Positions 29,804 through 39,130 of a DNA stretch of 64,000 nucleotides are shown piece after piece. Under the pieces are notes generated by a model. That model did no database searches. It was not told the DNA's origin and saw only the letters and a program-made list of their open reading frames with translations. Where the stretch lies: positions 1-64,000 of the forward strand of contig JAGWRX010000106.1 of the NCBI GenBank assembly GCA_028876395.1. Reading direction: 5' to 3'. Numbering within the stretch: the stretch's first letter is position 1; every line of letters begins with the position of its first letter. Source of the DNA: Acidobacteriota bacterium (GTDB lineage Bacteria > Acidobacteriota > Terriglobia > Terriglobales > Acidobacteriaceae). A program made the translations under genes and the position numbers.

Positions 29804-30519
29804 ATATTCCCCCGTTCCTCTTCAATCGCTTCTGTCATGGATCCTTCGTGGACAGCGACCGGATGGAAGCGCTGTGCCTCTTCAGGAATGCCGGCCTCGG
29901 CGCGATTGAGGCGGATGGTGGTGGTGGGATAGGCCGGGGTCTTGGGGTTGGCGATTTTGCTGGTCAGCACGACGCCGCGCTGGATGGCCTCAGCCAGCAC
30001 TGCCTGGCGCGACTCGGGATTCTGGTTCCAGCGGAAGGCCTTGCGCGGCAGGAAGGAGTCGCGGAACCACTTGAGGGCGATGAAGGCGTGGCCGCCCCGC
30101 TCGGCTTCAGCCAGCGCGGCGCACAACTCTTTCACGCGCGCATCGAGGTCGGCGGGAATGATGGAGTCCTGGCTGTCTTCCTCTTCGTCGAAGGCATGCG
30201 AAATCGCCGCGCGCGTGATGCGGGCAGGTCGCGAAGCCGGTTCGGACCCGTCGATACGCTCAAAGTAGATGCGCACCTCGTCTTCCTCAGGGGACCAGGT
30301 TTCAGCCAAAGCGTTGCGGCGCTTGCTGCGTCCGTTCTCGCTGCACAGTTCCACGATGGCCTGGTATCCGGGAGGCGCCAGGAAATGCAGCGCCCGCGCC
30401 AGACCGGGGTCAGAGGAAAACGCCAGTTCATTCAGGGCTTCTTCAATAATCTCTTCCGCGTCGGGGATACTCAGATTGGATACGTCTACGCTGTGTTGCA
30501 CAGCTTTTGTCGCCTTCAT
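29800..30519 (-). CDS. Hypothetical acidic protein immediately upstream of the PIN protein
   Basis: 239-aa ORF with 4-bp overlap with the PIN gene; no recognised domain. Confidence 0.75.
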   Translation of the reverse strand: MKATKAVQHSVDVSNLSIPDAEEIIEEALNELAFSSDPGLARALHFLAPPGYQAIVELCSENGRSKRRNALAETWSPEEDEVRIYFERIDGSEPASRPARITRAAISHAFDEEEDSQDSIIPADLDARVKELCAALAEAERGGHAFIALKWFRDSFLPRKAFRWNQNPESRQAVLAEAIQRGVVLTSKIANPKTPAYPTTTIRLNRAEAGIPEEAQRFHPVAVHEGSMTEAIEEERGNM

Positions 30520-30939
30520 TGCTCTTCTCCGTATAAAACCTATTTAGCCGGCATCGGCTGCATGCCTGGGGGGCGGATGCGGCCGACGCTTCGTAAGTCG
30601 CCATGCTGGCAGACAATACTTATCTATGCCAGGCGGATGGAGGTTGCATCATTTCTCGGATGGATTTCCGGCCAATATTTCGATTCTGCGGTGATTCAAA
30701 GAGCCGGTAACCATCTAAATGCTTCCCATTTTCTATTGGATACCCAGGGACTCGAGAAACCTTTTCCTAATCCGTCATGGAAGCTAGCTGCAGACCAGTG
30801 TAACCCATATTTACGTTTCTGGCACTCACAAGTTACGGTACAAGTCAATTCCGGCCAATCTGTTACCGACGCGGCACCCGGGAAAAGGTTGCTGTCTGGA
30901 GACGAATTTCCCCGGAGTGCGTCTTCGTACAATGTGAGT

Positions 30940-33504
30940 ATGCGGTGCAGTATCCCTATGCTGGCAGTCTTGTTGTTGTCCTGGGCAGGCGTTCAAGCCG
31001 GCGCCCAGGCCTTCGATCTTGTTGGTCCCAAGGTGGATGTCCGTGTGAAGCGGGGCGAGGTCACCTTGCCGATTGGCGAGGTTCCCAATCTTCTACCCGG
31101 CGACCGGCTCTGGGTTCATCCCGACCTGCCCGGCAGCCAGTCGGCGCGCTATGTGCTGGTTGTCGCGTTTCTTCGTGGAGCCACCAATCCGCCCCCGCCG
31201 GAGTGGTTTACCCGCGTGGAAACGTGGAAGCGTGCGGCGCGCGATGAAGGCGTGTTCGTGACGGTGCCTCAGGAGGCGCAACAGGCGCTCCTTTTTCTTG
31301 CGCCGGAGACGGGCGGGGATTTTTCCACGCTGCGGAATGCCGTGCGCGGACGCCCCGGCATCTTTGTGCGCGCGGGCCAGAACCTGCAGGCGGCCAGTTG
31401 GGACCGGATGCGGCTGAACGCCTATCTCGACCAGGTGAAGGTTACGTCGCAGACCGACCCTAAATTGCTGAAGGAGCGCTCCGAGGCATCGGCCCGGAGC
31501 CTGGGCATCAAGGTTGACCAGAGCTGTTTTCTGAAGCCAGAGGACGAGCAGGCCACGTGCCTGTCGCAACACACGGAAGGGCTGGTGATGGATGACGCCG
31601 GCACACAGTCGCGGGTGTCGCAGATTGCCAACGGCTCGACCGCTGACCTGATGAACCAGCTGAGTTACTCCAGCATGGGCGGTGCCGGCGTGTATAGCCC
31701 GTATGTGGGCGCCATCGTGGACACGGTCAAGATTCTTTCGTCGCTGCACACGGCGCGCTTCCAGTACATTCCCGCTCTGGCCCTGCCGACCAGGGACACG
31801 CTGAACATGCGTCTGAGCGTGCCACCGTCGTTTCGCGATCCCAAGTCGGTGGTGGTGATCGCCCTGCCGCCGGTGGCTCCGGCTAAAATGCCGCCCCTTC
31901 ATGCGGTGAATCCGGCGGAGAGCTATTGTGCACAGAAGCCCGGCCTGGTGCTGCCGGCAGAGGGCGCGCCCCTGGTTCTGGCTACAAATCTGGCCTACGA
32001 CCTGAACCTGCATTTTGAGCTGCCGGGCGGGCCGGTCGATCTGCCGGTAAAGGCCGATCCGGCCAAAGGCGGGATGGTGCTCGAGGAGCCTGCGACGCGA
32101 CTGCCGGAGGGCGATCTGACCGGCGTGGTGCGCGGCAAGTGGGGCTTCGATGACTGGGAGGGGCCGCGCTTCCATCTGCACTCGGCCGGGCCGGGCAAGT
32201 GGAGCGTCGCCGCCGGCGACCAGTCGGTGCTGGTGGTGGGCCGCGAGGATACCCTGCACATCGAAGGCGAAAGTACGTTGTGCATCGACAAGGTGGAGCA
32301 GCAGTCAGCCACGGGCGGCATCCCGCTCACATGGAAGTCGCCCAAGCCGGGGCTGCTGGAGGTGGCGGTGCCACTGAAGGATGCCGCTCCGGGTCCGGTG
32401 ACCATCCAGATCCGGCAATTCGGGTTGGACAGGCCCGATTTACTGCCCATGAAGGCCTATTCCGAGGCGGCGTCGCTGGACAGCCTTTCCTTGAGCGCCG
32501 GGGACACGGGAGCGGTACTGACCGGCACGCGGCTGGACCAGGTGGCCAAGGCTTCTCTCGATGGAATCAACTGGTCGCCTGCCGCGTTGAGTCGCGTAAA
32601 GGATACTGACCGGCTGGCGATGCATGCCGACAGCTCGACGGCCGGGCTGGAACCGGGACGGCGCTACTTTGCCCGTGTGCAACTGCTCGATGGACGCACG
32701 CTCAGGGCGCCGGTGGAGGTGGCCCCGCAGCGTCCGCAGGTGACACTGCTGAGCAAAGGCGCGCAGGACGCTGCCGGCATGGACCCTTCGCCGGTGCAGC
32801 TGGGCAGTCCGGACGATTTGCCGATCGAGCGGCGGCTTGTGTTCTTTCTCAAGTCGAAGACGCCGGCCAACTTTCCCCGCAACGAGAAGGTTGAAGTGGC
32901 CGCGGTGGATGGCAGCTTTCGCACGGTGCTGTCGCTGGCCGAGGGCAGCCTGATGCTGGAGGACGCAAAGACCGCGCTGGGCGTGGTGGAACCTCTCAGC
33001 CGCTTCGGCTCGTCCGCCTTCGGGCCGGTCGAGTTGCGCGCCGTCTCCGCAGAGGGAGTGACGGGAGATTGGCTTCCGCTGGGGACACTGGTGCGCGTGC
33101 CCGGATTCAGAGAACTGCGCTGCCCGCACGCACTGGTCAAGCCCTGCACCCTTACAGGAAGCAATCTATTTCTAGCCGCCTCCATCGCTGCAACGCCGGA
33201 TTTTGATAACCCGGTCGATGTTCCGCCGGACTTTACAGGGACGCAGTTGACGGTCCCCCATCCGGTGAATGGAGCGCTCTACATCAAGCTGCGGGACGAC
33301 CCGGCGACGGTGCAGACACTGGAACTGCCGGTACTTCCCATGGCAGCCGGAGCGCTGACGCCGGCAAAGGCCCAGCCGATCGCGGCGCCGCCGGTTGAAC
33401 CCGAGACGCCGTCACAGCCAGCAGCCGTGCCAGCTGCTCAACCGGCATCACCGCAGACAGCGCCAGCCGCGCCGCCTGCGGCATCGGCAAAAGGCAAGCC
33501 GTAA
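30940..33504 (+). CDS. Large secreted hypothetical protein (854 aa) with Pro/Ala-rich C-terminal tail
   Basis: MRCSIPMLAVLLLSWAGVQAGAQA signal-peptide-like N-terminus; PEPAQPAAVPAAQPASPQTAPAAPPAASAKGKP-type tail. ORF track start 29773 judged an artefact. Confidence 0.75.
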   Translation: MRCSIPMLAVLLLSWAGVQAGAQAFDLVGPKVDVRVKRGEVTLPIGEVPNLLPGDRLWVHPDLPGSQSARYVLVVAFLRGATNPPPPEWFTRVETWKRAARDEGVFVTVPQEAQQALLFLAPETGGDFSTLRNAVRGRPGIFVRAGQNLQAASWDRMRLNAYLDQVKVTSQTDPKLLKERSEASARSLGIKVDQSCFLKPEDEQATCLSQHTEGLVMDDAGTQSRVSQIANGSTADLMNQLSYSSMGGAGVYSPYVGAIVDTVKILSSLHTARFQYIPALALPTRDTLNMRLSVPPSFRDPKSVVVIALPPVAPAKMPPLHAVNPAESYCAQKPGLVLPAEGAPLVLATNLAYDLNLHFELPGGPVDLPVKADPAKGGMVLEEPATRLPEGDLTGVVRGKWGFDDWEGPRFHLHSAGPGKWSVAAGDQSVLVVGREDTLHIEGESTLCIDKVEQQSATGGIPLTWKSPKPGLLEVAVPLKDAAPGPVTIQIRQFGLDRPDLLPMKAYSEAASLDSLSLSAGDTGAVLTGTRLDQVAKASLDGINWSPAALSRVKDTDRLAMHADSSTAGLEPGRRYFARVQLLDGRTLRAPVEVAPQRPQVTLLSKGAQDAAGMDPSPVQLGSPDDLPIERRLVFFLKSKTPANFPRNEKVEVAAVDGSFRTVLSLAEGSLMLEDAKTALGVVEPLSRFGSSAFGPVELRAVSAEGVTGDWLPLGTLVRVPGFRELRCPHALVKPCTLTGSNLFLAASIAATPDFDNPVDVPPDFTGTQLTVPHPVNGALYIKLRDDPATVQTLELPVLPMAAGALTPAKAQPIAAPPVEPETPSQPAAVPAAQPASPQTAPAAPPAASAKGKP

Positions 33505-33741
33505 GCAGACGCAGCGCCGCCGCACGCCACCATCCCGTGCGCGCCGGAGCAGCCTCTGCATTCAGTAGTTTCGAGCGCGCGGTCTGGGCGGTCAGCTGAA
33601 AGCGCAGCCGTGCCGTGCTCGTGTGCCGCCCTGCCTTCCCAATAATTTCTCTCCGCCGGCCAATCCAAAAACACACCTCACTACGTTCCTGAGACGTAAG
33701 CCAATTTCGAAAGATCAATCAGGCACAAAGGAGGCAATATC

Positions 33742-34644
33742 GTGGCTCAACTGCATGAGTTCACCGCAAGAGCCGTTTCACGCCGGGGGTTTCTGGCCGG
33801 GTTGGGGTACAGCACGGGCGCGGCTGCGGCAATAACGCTGTCCGGCTGCGGGGGCTACAACATGGGCAGCACGCCCTATTCGCCCACGACGCCCGCGACC
33901 GTTACAGATGCGGATGTCCTGAATTTTGCCCTGAACCTTGAGTATCTTGAAGCGGAGTATTATCTGAGGGCTGCTACGGGCATCGGGCTCTCCGACGCGG
34001 ACGCGGGCCCGAACGCAGGGAGCGTGACGGGCGGAACGCAGGTTGCATTCAAGACGCCGGCCATTCAGCAGTACGCGCTGGAGATTGCCAACGATGAGCT
34101 GGCGCATGTGCGCTTTCTGCGCAGCGCGCTGGGTTCGGCGGCGGTGAGCAGGCCGGCAATCGACCTGAGTAACAGCTTCAACGCGGCGGCGATGGCGGCT
34201 GGCATCGGCCCAAGCTTCAATCCCTTTGCGGACGAGAACAGCTTCATCGTGGGAGCGTTCACCTTTGAAGACGTGGGCGTGACAGCGTATCACGGTGCGG
34301 CAGGTCTGCTCTCGAACAAGACTTACCTTGGTGCGGCGGCAGGCATCATGGCCACGGAAGCTTATCACGCGGCGGAAATTCGGACGCTGCTCGCCTACCT
34401 GGGCGGCAACTATCTCACCTATGCCAATCAAATTTCCGCGCTGCGCGCAGCGGCCGGTGGCGGCAATGAGGTCGCGGTCTCCGGCAGCACGATCGTGGCA
34501 GCCGACGCGAACTCCATTGCCTTCGATCGTACGACCGACCAGGTACTGCACATTGTTTATCTCAACGGGACTCCCGGCGAGGTCGGTGCGGGCGGATTCT
34601 TCCCCAACGGACTCAACGGCACTATCAAAGCGACAGCTTCCTAA
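33742..34644 (+). CDS. Ferritin-like domain protein, Tat/lipoprotein-type leader
   Basis: SRRGFLAGLGYSTGAAAAITLSGCGG; VTDADVLNFALNLEYLEAEYYLRAATG, IANDELAHVRFLRSALG, GIMATEAYHAAEIRTLL. Confidence 0.88.
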   Translation: MAQLHEFTARAVSRRGFLAGLGYSTGAAAAITLSGCGGYNMGSTPYSPTTPATVTDADVLNFALNLEYLEAEYYLRAATGIGLSDADAGPNAGSVTGGTQVAFKTPAIQQYALEIANDELAHVRFLRSALGSAAVSRPAIDLSNSFNAAAMAAGIGPSFNPFADENSFIVGAFTFEDVGVTAYHGAAGLLSNKTYLGAAAGIMATEAYHAAEIRTLLAYLGGNYLTYANQISALRAAAGGGNEVAVSGSTIVAADANSIAFDRTTDQVLHIVYLNGTPGEVGAGGFFPNGLNGTIKATAS

Positions 34645-34656
34645 GGAGAGGCGCAC

Positions 34657-35553
34657 ATGGAAATGACAGCGATGAATCTGAAGAGTGCAGGAGAGCGCAG
34701 CGGGCTGGGACGCAGGTCCGCGCTCCTGATGGGAGGCGCCGCGCTTGCCGGTCTTGCCGCGAGTCGCATAGCCGTGGCGCAGTCCGCGACGGTAACGGAT
34801 GCCGATATTCTCAACTTCGCCCTGAATCTTGAGTATCTTGAGGCGCAGTTCTACACGCTGGCCACGACCGGGAAAACGATCGACCAGTTGGGAATCGGCA
34901 TCACCGGGCCGAATGGCCAGGCTGGCGGCACGGTTACGGTGAAATCAAACCCCGTGGTGCCGTTTGTCACGCCACTGCTGCAGCAATATGCGATGGAGAC
35001 GGCGACCGAAGAGCAGAATCACGTGAAGTTTCTGCGCTCGGCGCTGGGAGCCAGCGCAGTGGCCATGCCGAACATCGATCTTGAGAACAGCTTCAACGCG
35101 CTGGCGCAGGCTGCGGGGCTTGGATCGAGCTTTGACCCGTTTGCCAGCGAAACCAACTTCCTGCTGGGCGCCTTCATCTTTGAAGACGTCGGCGTGACGG
35201 CATACAGCGGAGCCGCCGGCCTGATTTCAGACAAGACCTATCTGGACAAGGCGGCGGGCATTCTGGCAGTTGAGGCCTATCATGCGGGCAGCATTCGACT
35301 GCGGATATTTGCCGCGGGTTCTGCAGCGCAGGCGGCCTCAAGCAAGATTGCGGCGGCGCGCGCATCGCTCGACGGCACGGGCAACGACGACATTGGCGTT
35401 GGTGTCTCAGGCGGCGCTGCGACCATTGTGGACGCCGACCAGAACGCCATTGCCTTCAGCCGCACCGCGACGCAGGTGCTCAGCGTAGTGTATGGCGGCG
35501 GCACGTCGGGGGGCGCATTCTTCCCCAACGGACTCAACGGCACAATCAAGTAA
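34657..35553 (+). CDS. Ferritin-like domain protein, Tat-type leader (tandem paralogue)
   Basis: LGRRSALLMGGAALAGLAASRIAVAQ; VTDADILNFALNLEYLEAQFYTLATTG, TEEQNHVKFLRSALGASAVAMPNIDLENSFNALAQAAGLG, GILAVEAYHAGSIRL. Confidence 0.88.
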   Translation: MEMTAMNLKSAGERSGLGRRSALLMGGAALAGLAASRIAVAQSATVTDADILNFALNLEYLEAQFYTLATTGKTIDQLGIGITGPNGQAGGTVTVKSNPVVPFVTPLLQQYAMETATEEQNHVKFLRSALGASAVAMPNIDLENSFNALAQAAGLGSSFDPFASETNFLLGAFIFEDVGVTAYSGAAGLISDKTYLDKAAGILAVEAYHAGSIRLRIFAAGSAAQAASSKIAAARASLDGTGNDDIGVGVSGGAATIVDADQNAIAFSRTATQVLSVVYGGGTSGGAFFPNGLNGTIK

Positions 35554-35580
35554 CGGGCAACATGGACAAATCCAGGACGA

Positions 35581-35620
35581 AGGCAACGGGCCGGAGAATT
35601 TCTCTGGCCCGTTTTGCCTG
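35581..35620 (+). terminator. Terminator-like hairpin after the ferritin-like pair
   Basis: ACGGGCC GGAGAATTTCTCT GGCCCGT followed by TTTGCC; inner GAGAA/TTCTC. Confidence 0.55.
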
Positions 35621-35726
35621 CATTCTTTCATGAGGCCAAATTTATCTGCAAGACTTCTGAAGAAGTTTCTGGGCGCTCCATGGTGCGATCGGTAGAATGG
35701 TCTAGTCTGCCGCTTGCCCCTTGTTG

Positions 35727-36338
35727 ATGACAGAGAATCCCTCCAATCCGGTCAACGCGTCGCTACGTTCCATTGATGGAGATGCAGGTGGCCGCGAAGG
35801 CTCTGGAGCCGTCGCGGAAAGCGATGCGCTGTTGCTGGGCCGCGTGACGGCCAAAGACCAGCAGGCGATGGCGCAGCTGTTCGATCGCTACGCCGGCATG
35901 GTGTACTCGGTGGCTCTGCGCGTTTTGAAAGATGCGGGCCATGCGGAGGACGTGATGCAGGAGGTATTCTTCCGAATCTGGAGGGAACCGGGTGCGTACG
36001 CGCAGGGGCGGGGCTCACTGGGCGCATGGCTTGCGGTTGTGACGAGGAACCGCGCAGTGGATGTGCTGCGGCGCAGGAAGCCTTCCGATCCAGTGGATGC
36101 CGTGGTGTTGGCTTCAGAGGTTAATCTGGCATCTGAAGTAGAACGAAATACGATGATGGAAAAGGTCAGAGGAATATTGAAGAGCCTTCCGCCGGAACAG
36201 CAAAGGTCATTGGATCTGGCGTATTTTGAGGGGTTGAGCCACTCGGAGATTGCGGCGCAAACAGGCGATCCGCTGGGGACAGTGAAAACAAGAATCAGGT
36301 CGGCGTTGATGAGCGTACGAAAGGCGCTGCAGGCATGA
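35727..36338 (+). CDS. ECF RNA polymerase sigma factor
   Basis: LFDRYAGMVYSVALRVLKDAGHAEDVMQEVFFRIWRE, SLDLAYFEGLSHSEIAAQTGDPLGTVKTRIRSALMSVRKAL. Confidence 0.95.
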   Translation: MTENPSNPVNASLRSIDGDAGGREGSGAVAESDALLLGRVTAKDQQAMAQLFDRYAGMVYSVALRVLKDAGHAEDVMQEVFFRIWREPGAYAQGRGSLGAWLAVVTRNRAVDVLRRRKPSDPVDAVVLASEVNLASEVERNTMMEKVRGILKSLPPEQQRSLDLAYFEGLSHSEIAAQTGDPLGTVKTRIRSALMSVRKALQA

Positions 36339-37141
36339 TGTACCACGAACACATCTCGCAGGAGGATCTGGAGCTGTATGCACTGCTGGCTCTCCCCGCT
36401 GAGAAGTCCGCAGCGATCCGGTCACACATGGAGGGGTGCGTTCTGTGCCGCGCTGGACTGGATGAAGTCACCGGTAACCTGGCGCTTGTGGCCATGAGCG
36501 TGGAACAGCATCCGGTTCCGGAAGGCGCGCGGGAGCGCTTCATTGAGAGCATTGCGGCTGCAGTGCCCGCACCGAGCGAGCGCACTCAAAGAAAGGTGGC
36601 TCCGATCTCCGCGCAGCGGCGAGCCCGCAGCGTCATGTACTGGATTCCCTGGGCTGCGGTTGCGGCGCTTGTGATGATTGTGGTTACGCTGAGTGTGAAA
36701 GTCGGCACTCTCAATCAGGAGTTGCAGAGGCAATCCGACCTTGCGGAAATAGAGGCTGCGAAGAACTCCCATGCGCGGGAGGTGCTTGAAGTGCTGACGG
36801 CGCCCTCTGCCAAGCGCGTGCTGCTGACCAGCGGGAGGAGGCGCCCCCGGCCAACCGCACGCGCCGTTTACCTGGCGGAGCGCGGCGGCCTCATCCTCCA
36901 GGCAAGCAATCTTCGCCCTGTGCCCGCAGACAAGGCCTACGAGCTATGGGTCATTCCGGCAGACGGTTCGGCGCCTATTCCGGCGGGACTCTTCCGGCCC
37001 GATGCGGCGGGAAGCGCGAGCGTTATGTTGCCGCCGCTGCCAAAGGGTGTCCCGGCCAAGGCGTTCGGCGTGACTATCGAGCGGGCCGAGGGCTCTGCCA
37101 AGCCGACTCTTCCCATCATCCTTTCCGGCGCCGGCGAGTGA
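36335..37141 (+). CDS. Anti-sigma factor (zinc-finger/RskA-like, single TM)
   Basis: SHMEGCVLCRAG (H-x3-C-x2-C), TM WIPWAAVAALVMIVVTLSV, C-terminal GLILQASNLRPVPADKAYELWVIPADGSAPIPAGLF; 4-bp overlap with sigma gene. Confidence 0.92.
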   Translation: MMYHEHISQEDLELYALLALPAEKSAAIRSHMEGCVLCRAGLDEVTGNLALVAMSVEQHPVPEGARERFIESIAAAVPAPSERTQRKVAPISAQRRARSVMYWIPWAAVAALVMIVVTLSVKVGTLNQELQRQSDLAEIEAAKNSHAREVLEVLTAPSAKRVLLTSGRRRPRPTARAVYLAERGGLILQASNLRPVPADKAYELWVIPADGSAPIPAGLFRPDAAGSASVMLPPLPKGVPAKAFGVTIERAEGSAKPTLPIILSGAGE

Positions 37142-37187
37142 CCGTGACGTCCGCGCCTTTGGTCTGAAGCAAGAGCGGAGCACCTGC

Positions 37188-38981
37188 ATGAGCAGCAACT
37201 TTTCGCGCAGGGAATTTTTGGCGGGCGCAGCGGCAGCCGCGCTGTGCAGCTCCGCTCCGCAACTGGCGGCGGAGCACGCCGCGGCGAAGGACAGGCTGCA
37301 GGAGTTCGACTATCAGCAGGTGCGGCTGACGGGCGGCCCGCTCAAGCAGCAATACGACCGGATACACGCAAACTACCTCGCACTCGACAACGACAGGCTA
37401 CTGAAGGTGTATCGCGAGCGCGCGGGCATGAGCGCTCCAGGTGAGGCGATGGGCGGCTGGTACGGCGCAGATGGGTTTGTGCCGGGCCACGCGCTCGGGC
37501 AGTACATCTCCGGGCTCGCGCGGCTGGGCCGAAGCACCGGCGACGAGGCCTGCCACGCCAAGGTGGGCGAGCTGGTGGAGGGTTTTGCCGCGACCATGGG
37601 CGCGGCGGACCGCATCTATGCCGGCGCCAACGCGGAGAAGGTTTGGCCCTGCTACATTCTGGACAAGCACCTGGCCGGACTGATGGATGCCTTCAGCCTG
37701 AGCGGAGTGGAACAGGCTCGGGCACTGCTGCCGCGTGTCTATCGCGGCGCGCTGGCGTTCATTCCCGAGCGCGGGCGGGATCGCGTGGGCAAGAAAGATC
37801 CACCGTATGACGAGACCTACGTGCTTCCGGAGAATCTCTTTGCCGCCTATGAAATGACGAGCGAGCGAGCGATGCATGACAGGGCCGTAGCCTATCTGCT
37901 GGATCGCGAGTTCTTTGATCCGCTGGCGCGCGGCGAGGACGCTCTGCCGGGGCGACATGCTTACAGCCACGCGATCGCTTTGAGTTCGGCGGGCAAGGCG
38001 CGGCTCGCACTGGGCGAAGAGCGATACCTGCGCACCCTGCAGAATGCGTGGGCGCTGCTTGTCTCAACGCAGCAGTATGCCTCTGGAGGATGGGGACCGA
38101 ATGAGACCTTCATCGAGCCGCACAAGGGGCAGCTCTACCAAAGCCTCCAGACAACTGACGACCACTTCGAGACGCCATGCGGAAGCTACGCCGCCACGAA
38201 GCTGGCGCGCTATCTGCTGTGCGCCACCGCCGACGGCCAGTATGGAGACGGGCTGGAGAGGATCGTGTACAACGCGCTGCTGTCGGTGAAAGAGCCGGAC
38301 AGCGACGGCCATTATCCGTACTACTCGTCGTATGGAGCGCGCTCGCGCAAGACGTATTATCCGCATCGTTGGCCCTGCTGCTCGGGCACGCTGGTGCAGG
38401 GCGTGGCCGATTACGTGAAGAACATCTACTTCAGTGCGCCGGATGGAATCGCGGTCAACCTCTATGTGCCGTCGGAGCTGCGCTGCCACATCGCGGGCGC
38501 GGCTGTGACGCTCATCCAGCAATCGGACTATCCGCTCGGTGAGACCGCAGCTCTGCGCATTGATCCCGCAGTGCCTGTTACTTTTACACTGCGGCTCAGG
38601 ATTCCGGGATGGCTGAACGCTAAGCCCTCCATCCGCGTGAACGGCCGGCCTGCAAGCGCTGAGATGCAGCGGGGATTTGCTGCGGTGCGGCGGCGCTGGA
38701 GCGCGGGCGACACGGTCGAGGTGGAACTTCCCCTGAGCTTTCGCACCGAGGCGATCGACGATCTGCATCCTGACACTGTGGCGGTGTTGCATGGTCCGCT
38801 GCTGTATGTGGAGCTCAATCCGCCACCTGGGACGCAGCGGCTTGGTCCGCTCGATGCACTGCGGCCTCTGGCTGGAGCAAGTGGATTCTTCCGCGCGCGC
38901 GATGCGTCGGGTGAACGCATCCATGCTCCGCTTTACCTGGTGCGCGAAGAGAGTTACACGACGTATTTGCAGTCAACCTGA
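37188..38981 (+). CDS. GH127-like (DUF1680) beta-L-arabinofuranosidase family protein, Tat-type leader
   Basis: FSRREFLAGAAAAALCSSAPQLAA; VRLTGGPLKQQYDRIHANYLALDNDRLLKVYRERAGM, GGWYGADGFVPGHALGQYISGLA, LLSVKEPDSDGHYPYYSSYGARSRKTYYPHRWPCCSGTLVQGVADY. Confidence 0.9.
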   Translation: MSSNFSRREFLAGAAAAALCSSAPQLAAEHAAAKDRLQEFDYQQVRLTGGPLKQQYDRIHANYLALDNDRLLKVYRERAGMSAPGEAMGGWYGADGFVPGHALGQYISGLARLGRSTGDEACHAKVGELVEGFAATMGAADRIYAGANAEKVWPCYILDKHLAGLMDAFSLSGVEQARALLPRVYRGALAFIPERGRDRVGKKDPPYDETYVLPENLFAAYEMTSERAMHDRAVAYLLDREFFDPLARGEDALPGRHAYSHAIALSSAGKARLALGEERYLRTLQNAWALLVSTQQYASGGWGPNETFIEPHKGQLYQSLQTTDDHFETPCGSYAATKLARYLLCATADGQYGDGLERIVYNALLSVKEPDSDGHYPYYSSYGARSRKTYYPHRWPCCSGTLVQGVADYVKNIYFSAPDGIAVNLYVPSELRCHIAGAAVTLIQQSDYPLGETAALRIDPAVPVTFTLRLRIPGWLNAKPSIRVNGRPASAEMQRGFAAVRRRWSAGDTVEVELPLSFRTEAIDDLHPDTVAVLHGPLLYVELNPPPGTQRLGPLDALRPLAGASGFFRARDASGERIHAPLYLVREESYTTYLQST

Positions 38982-39130
38982 CAAGCGCGGTTACGAGGCT
39001 GCAAGGAATGCGCGCATGGCCGCAGTCGGCGCAGCGCCTTCGCACTTAAAGATGCGGTGGCCGCGACGATCAACTGGCGCACGCGCACCTTGAGCGCCGC
39101 GTCCTTGCGGCTTTCTTCATCGTTTAGCCT

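Noticed and set aside
29773-30939. 5' extension of the 1243-aa ORF
   Set aside because: Runs antisense through the PIN gene and its partner; signal peptide at 30940 indicates the true start.
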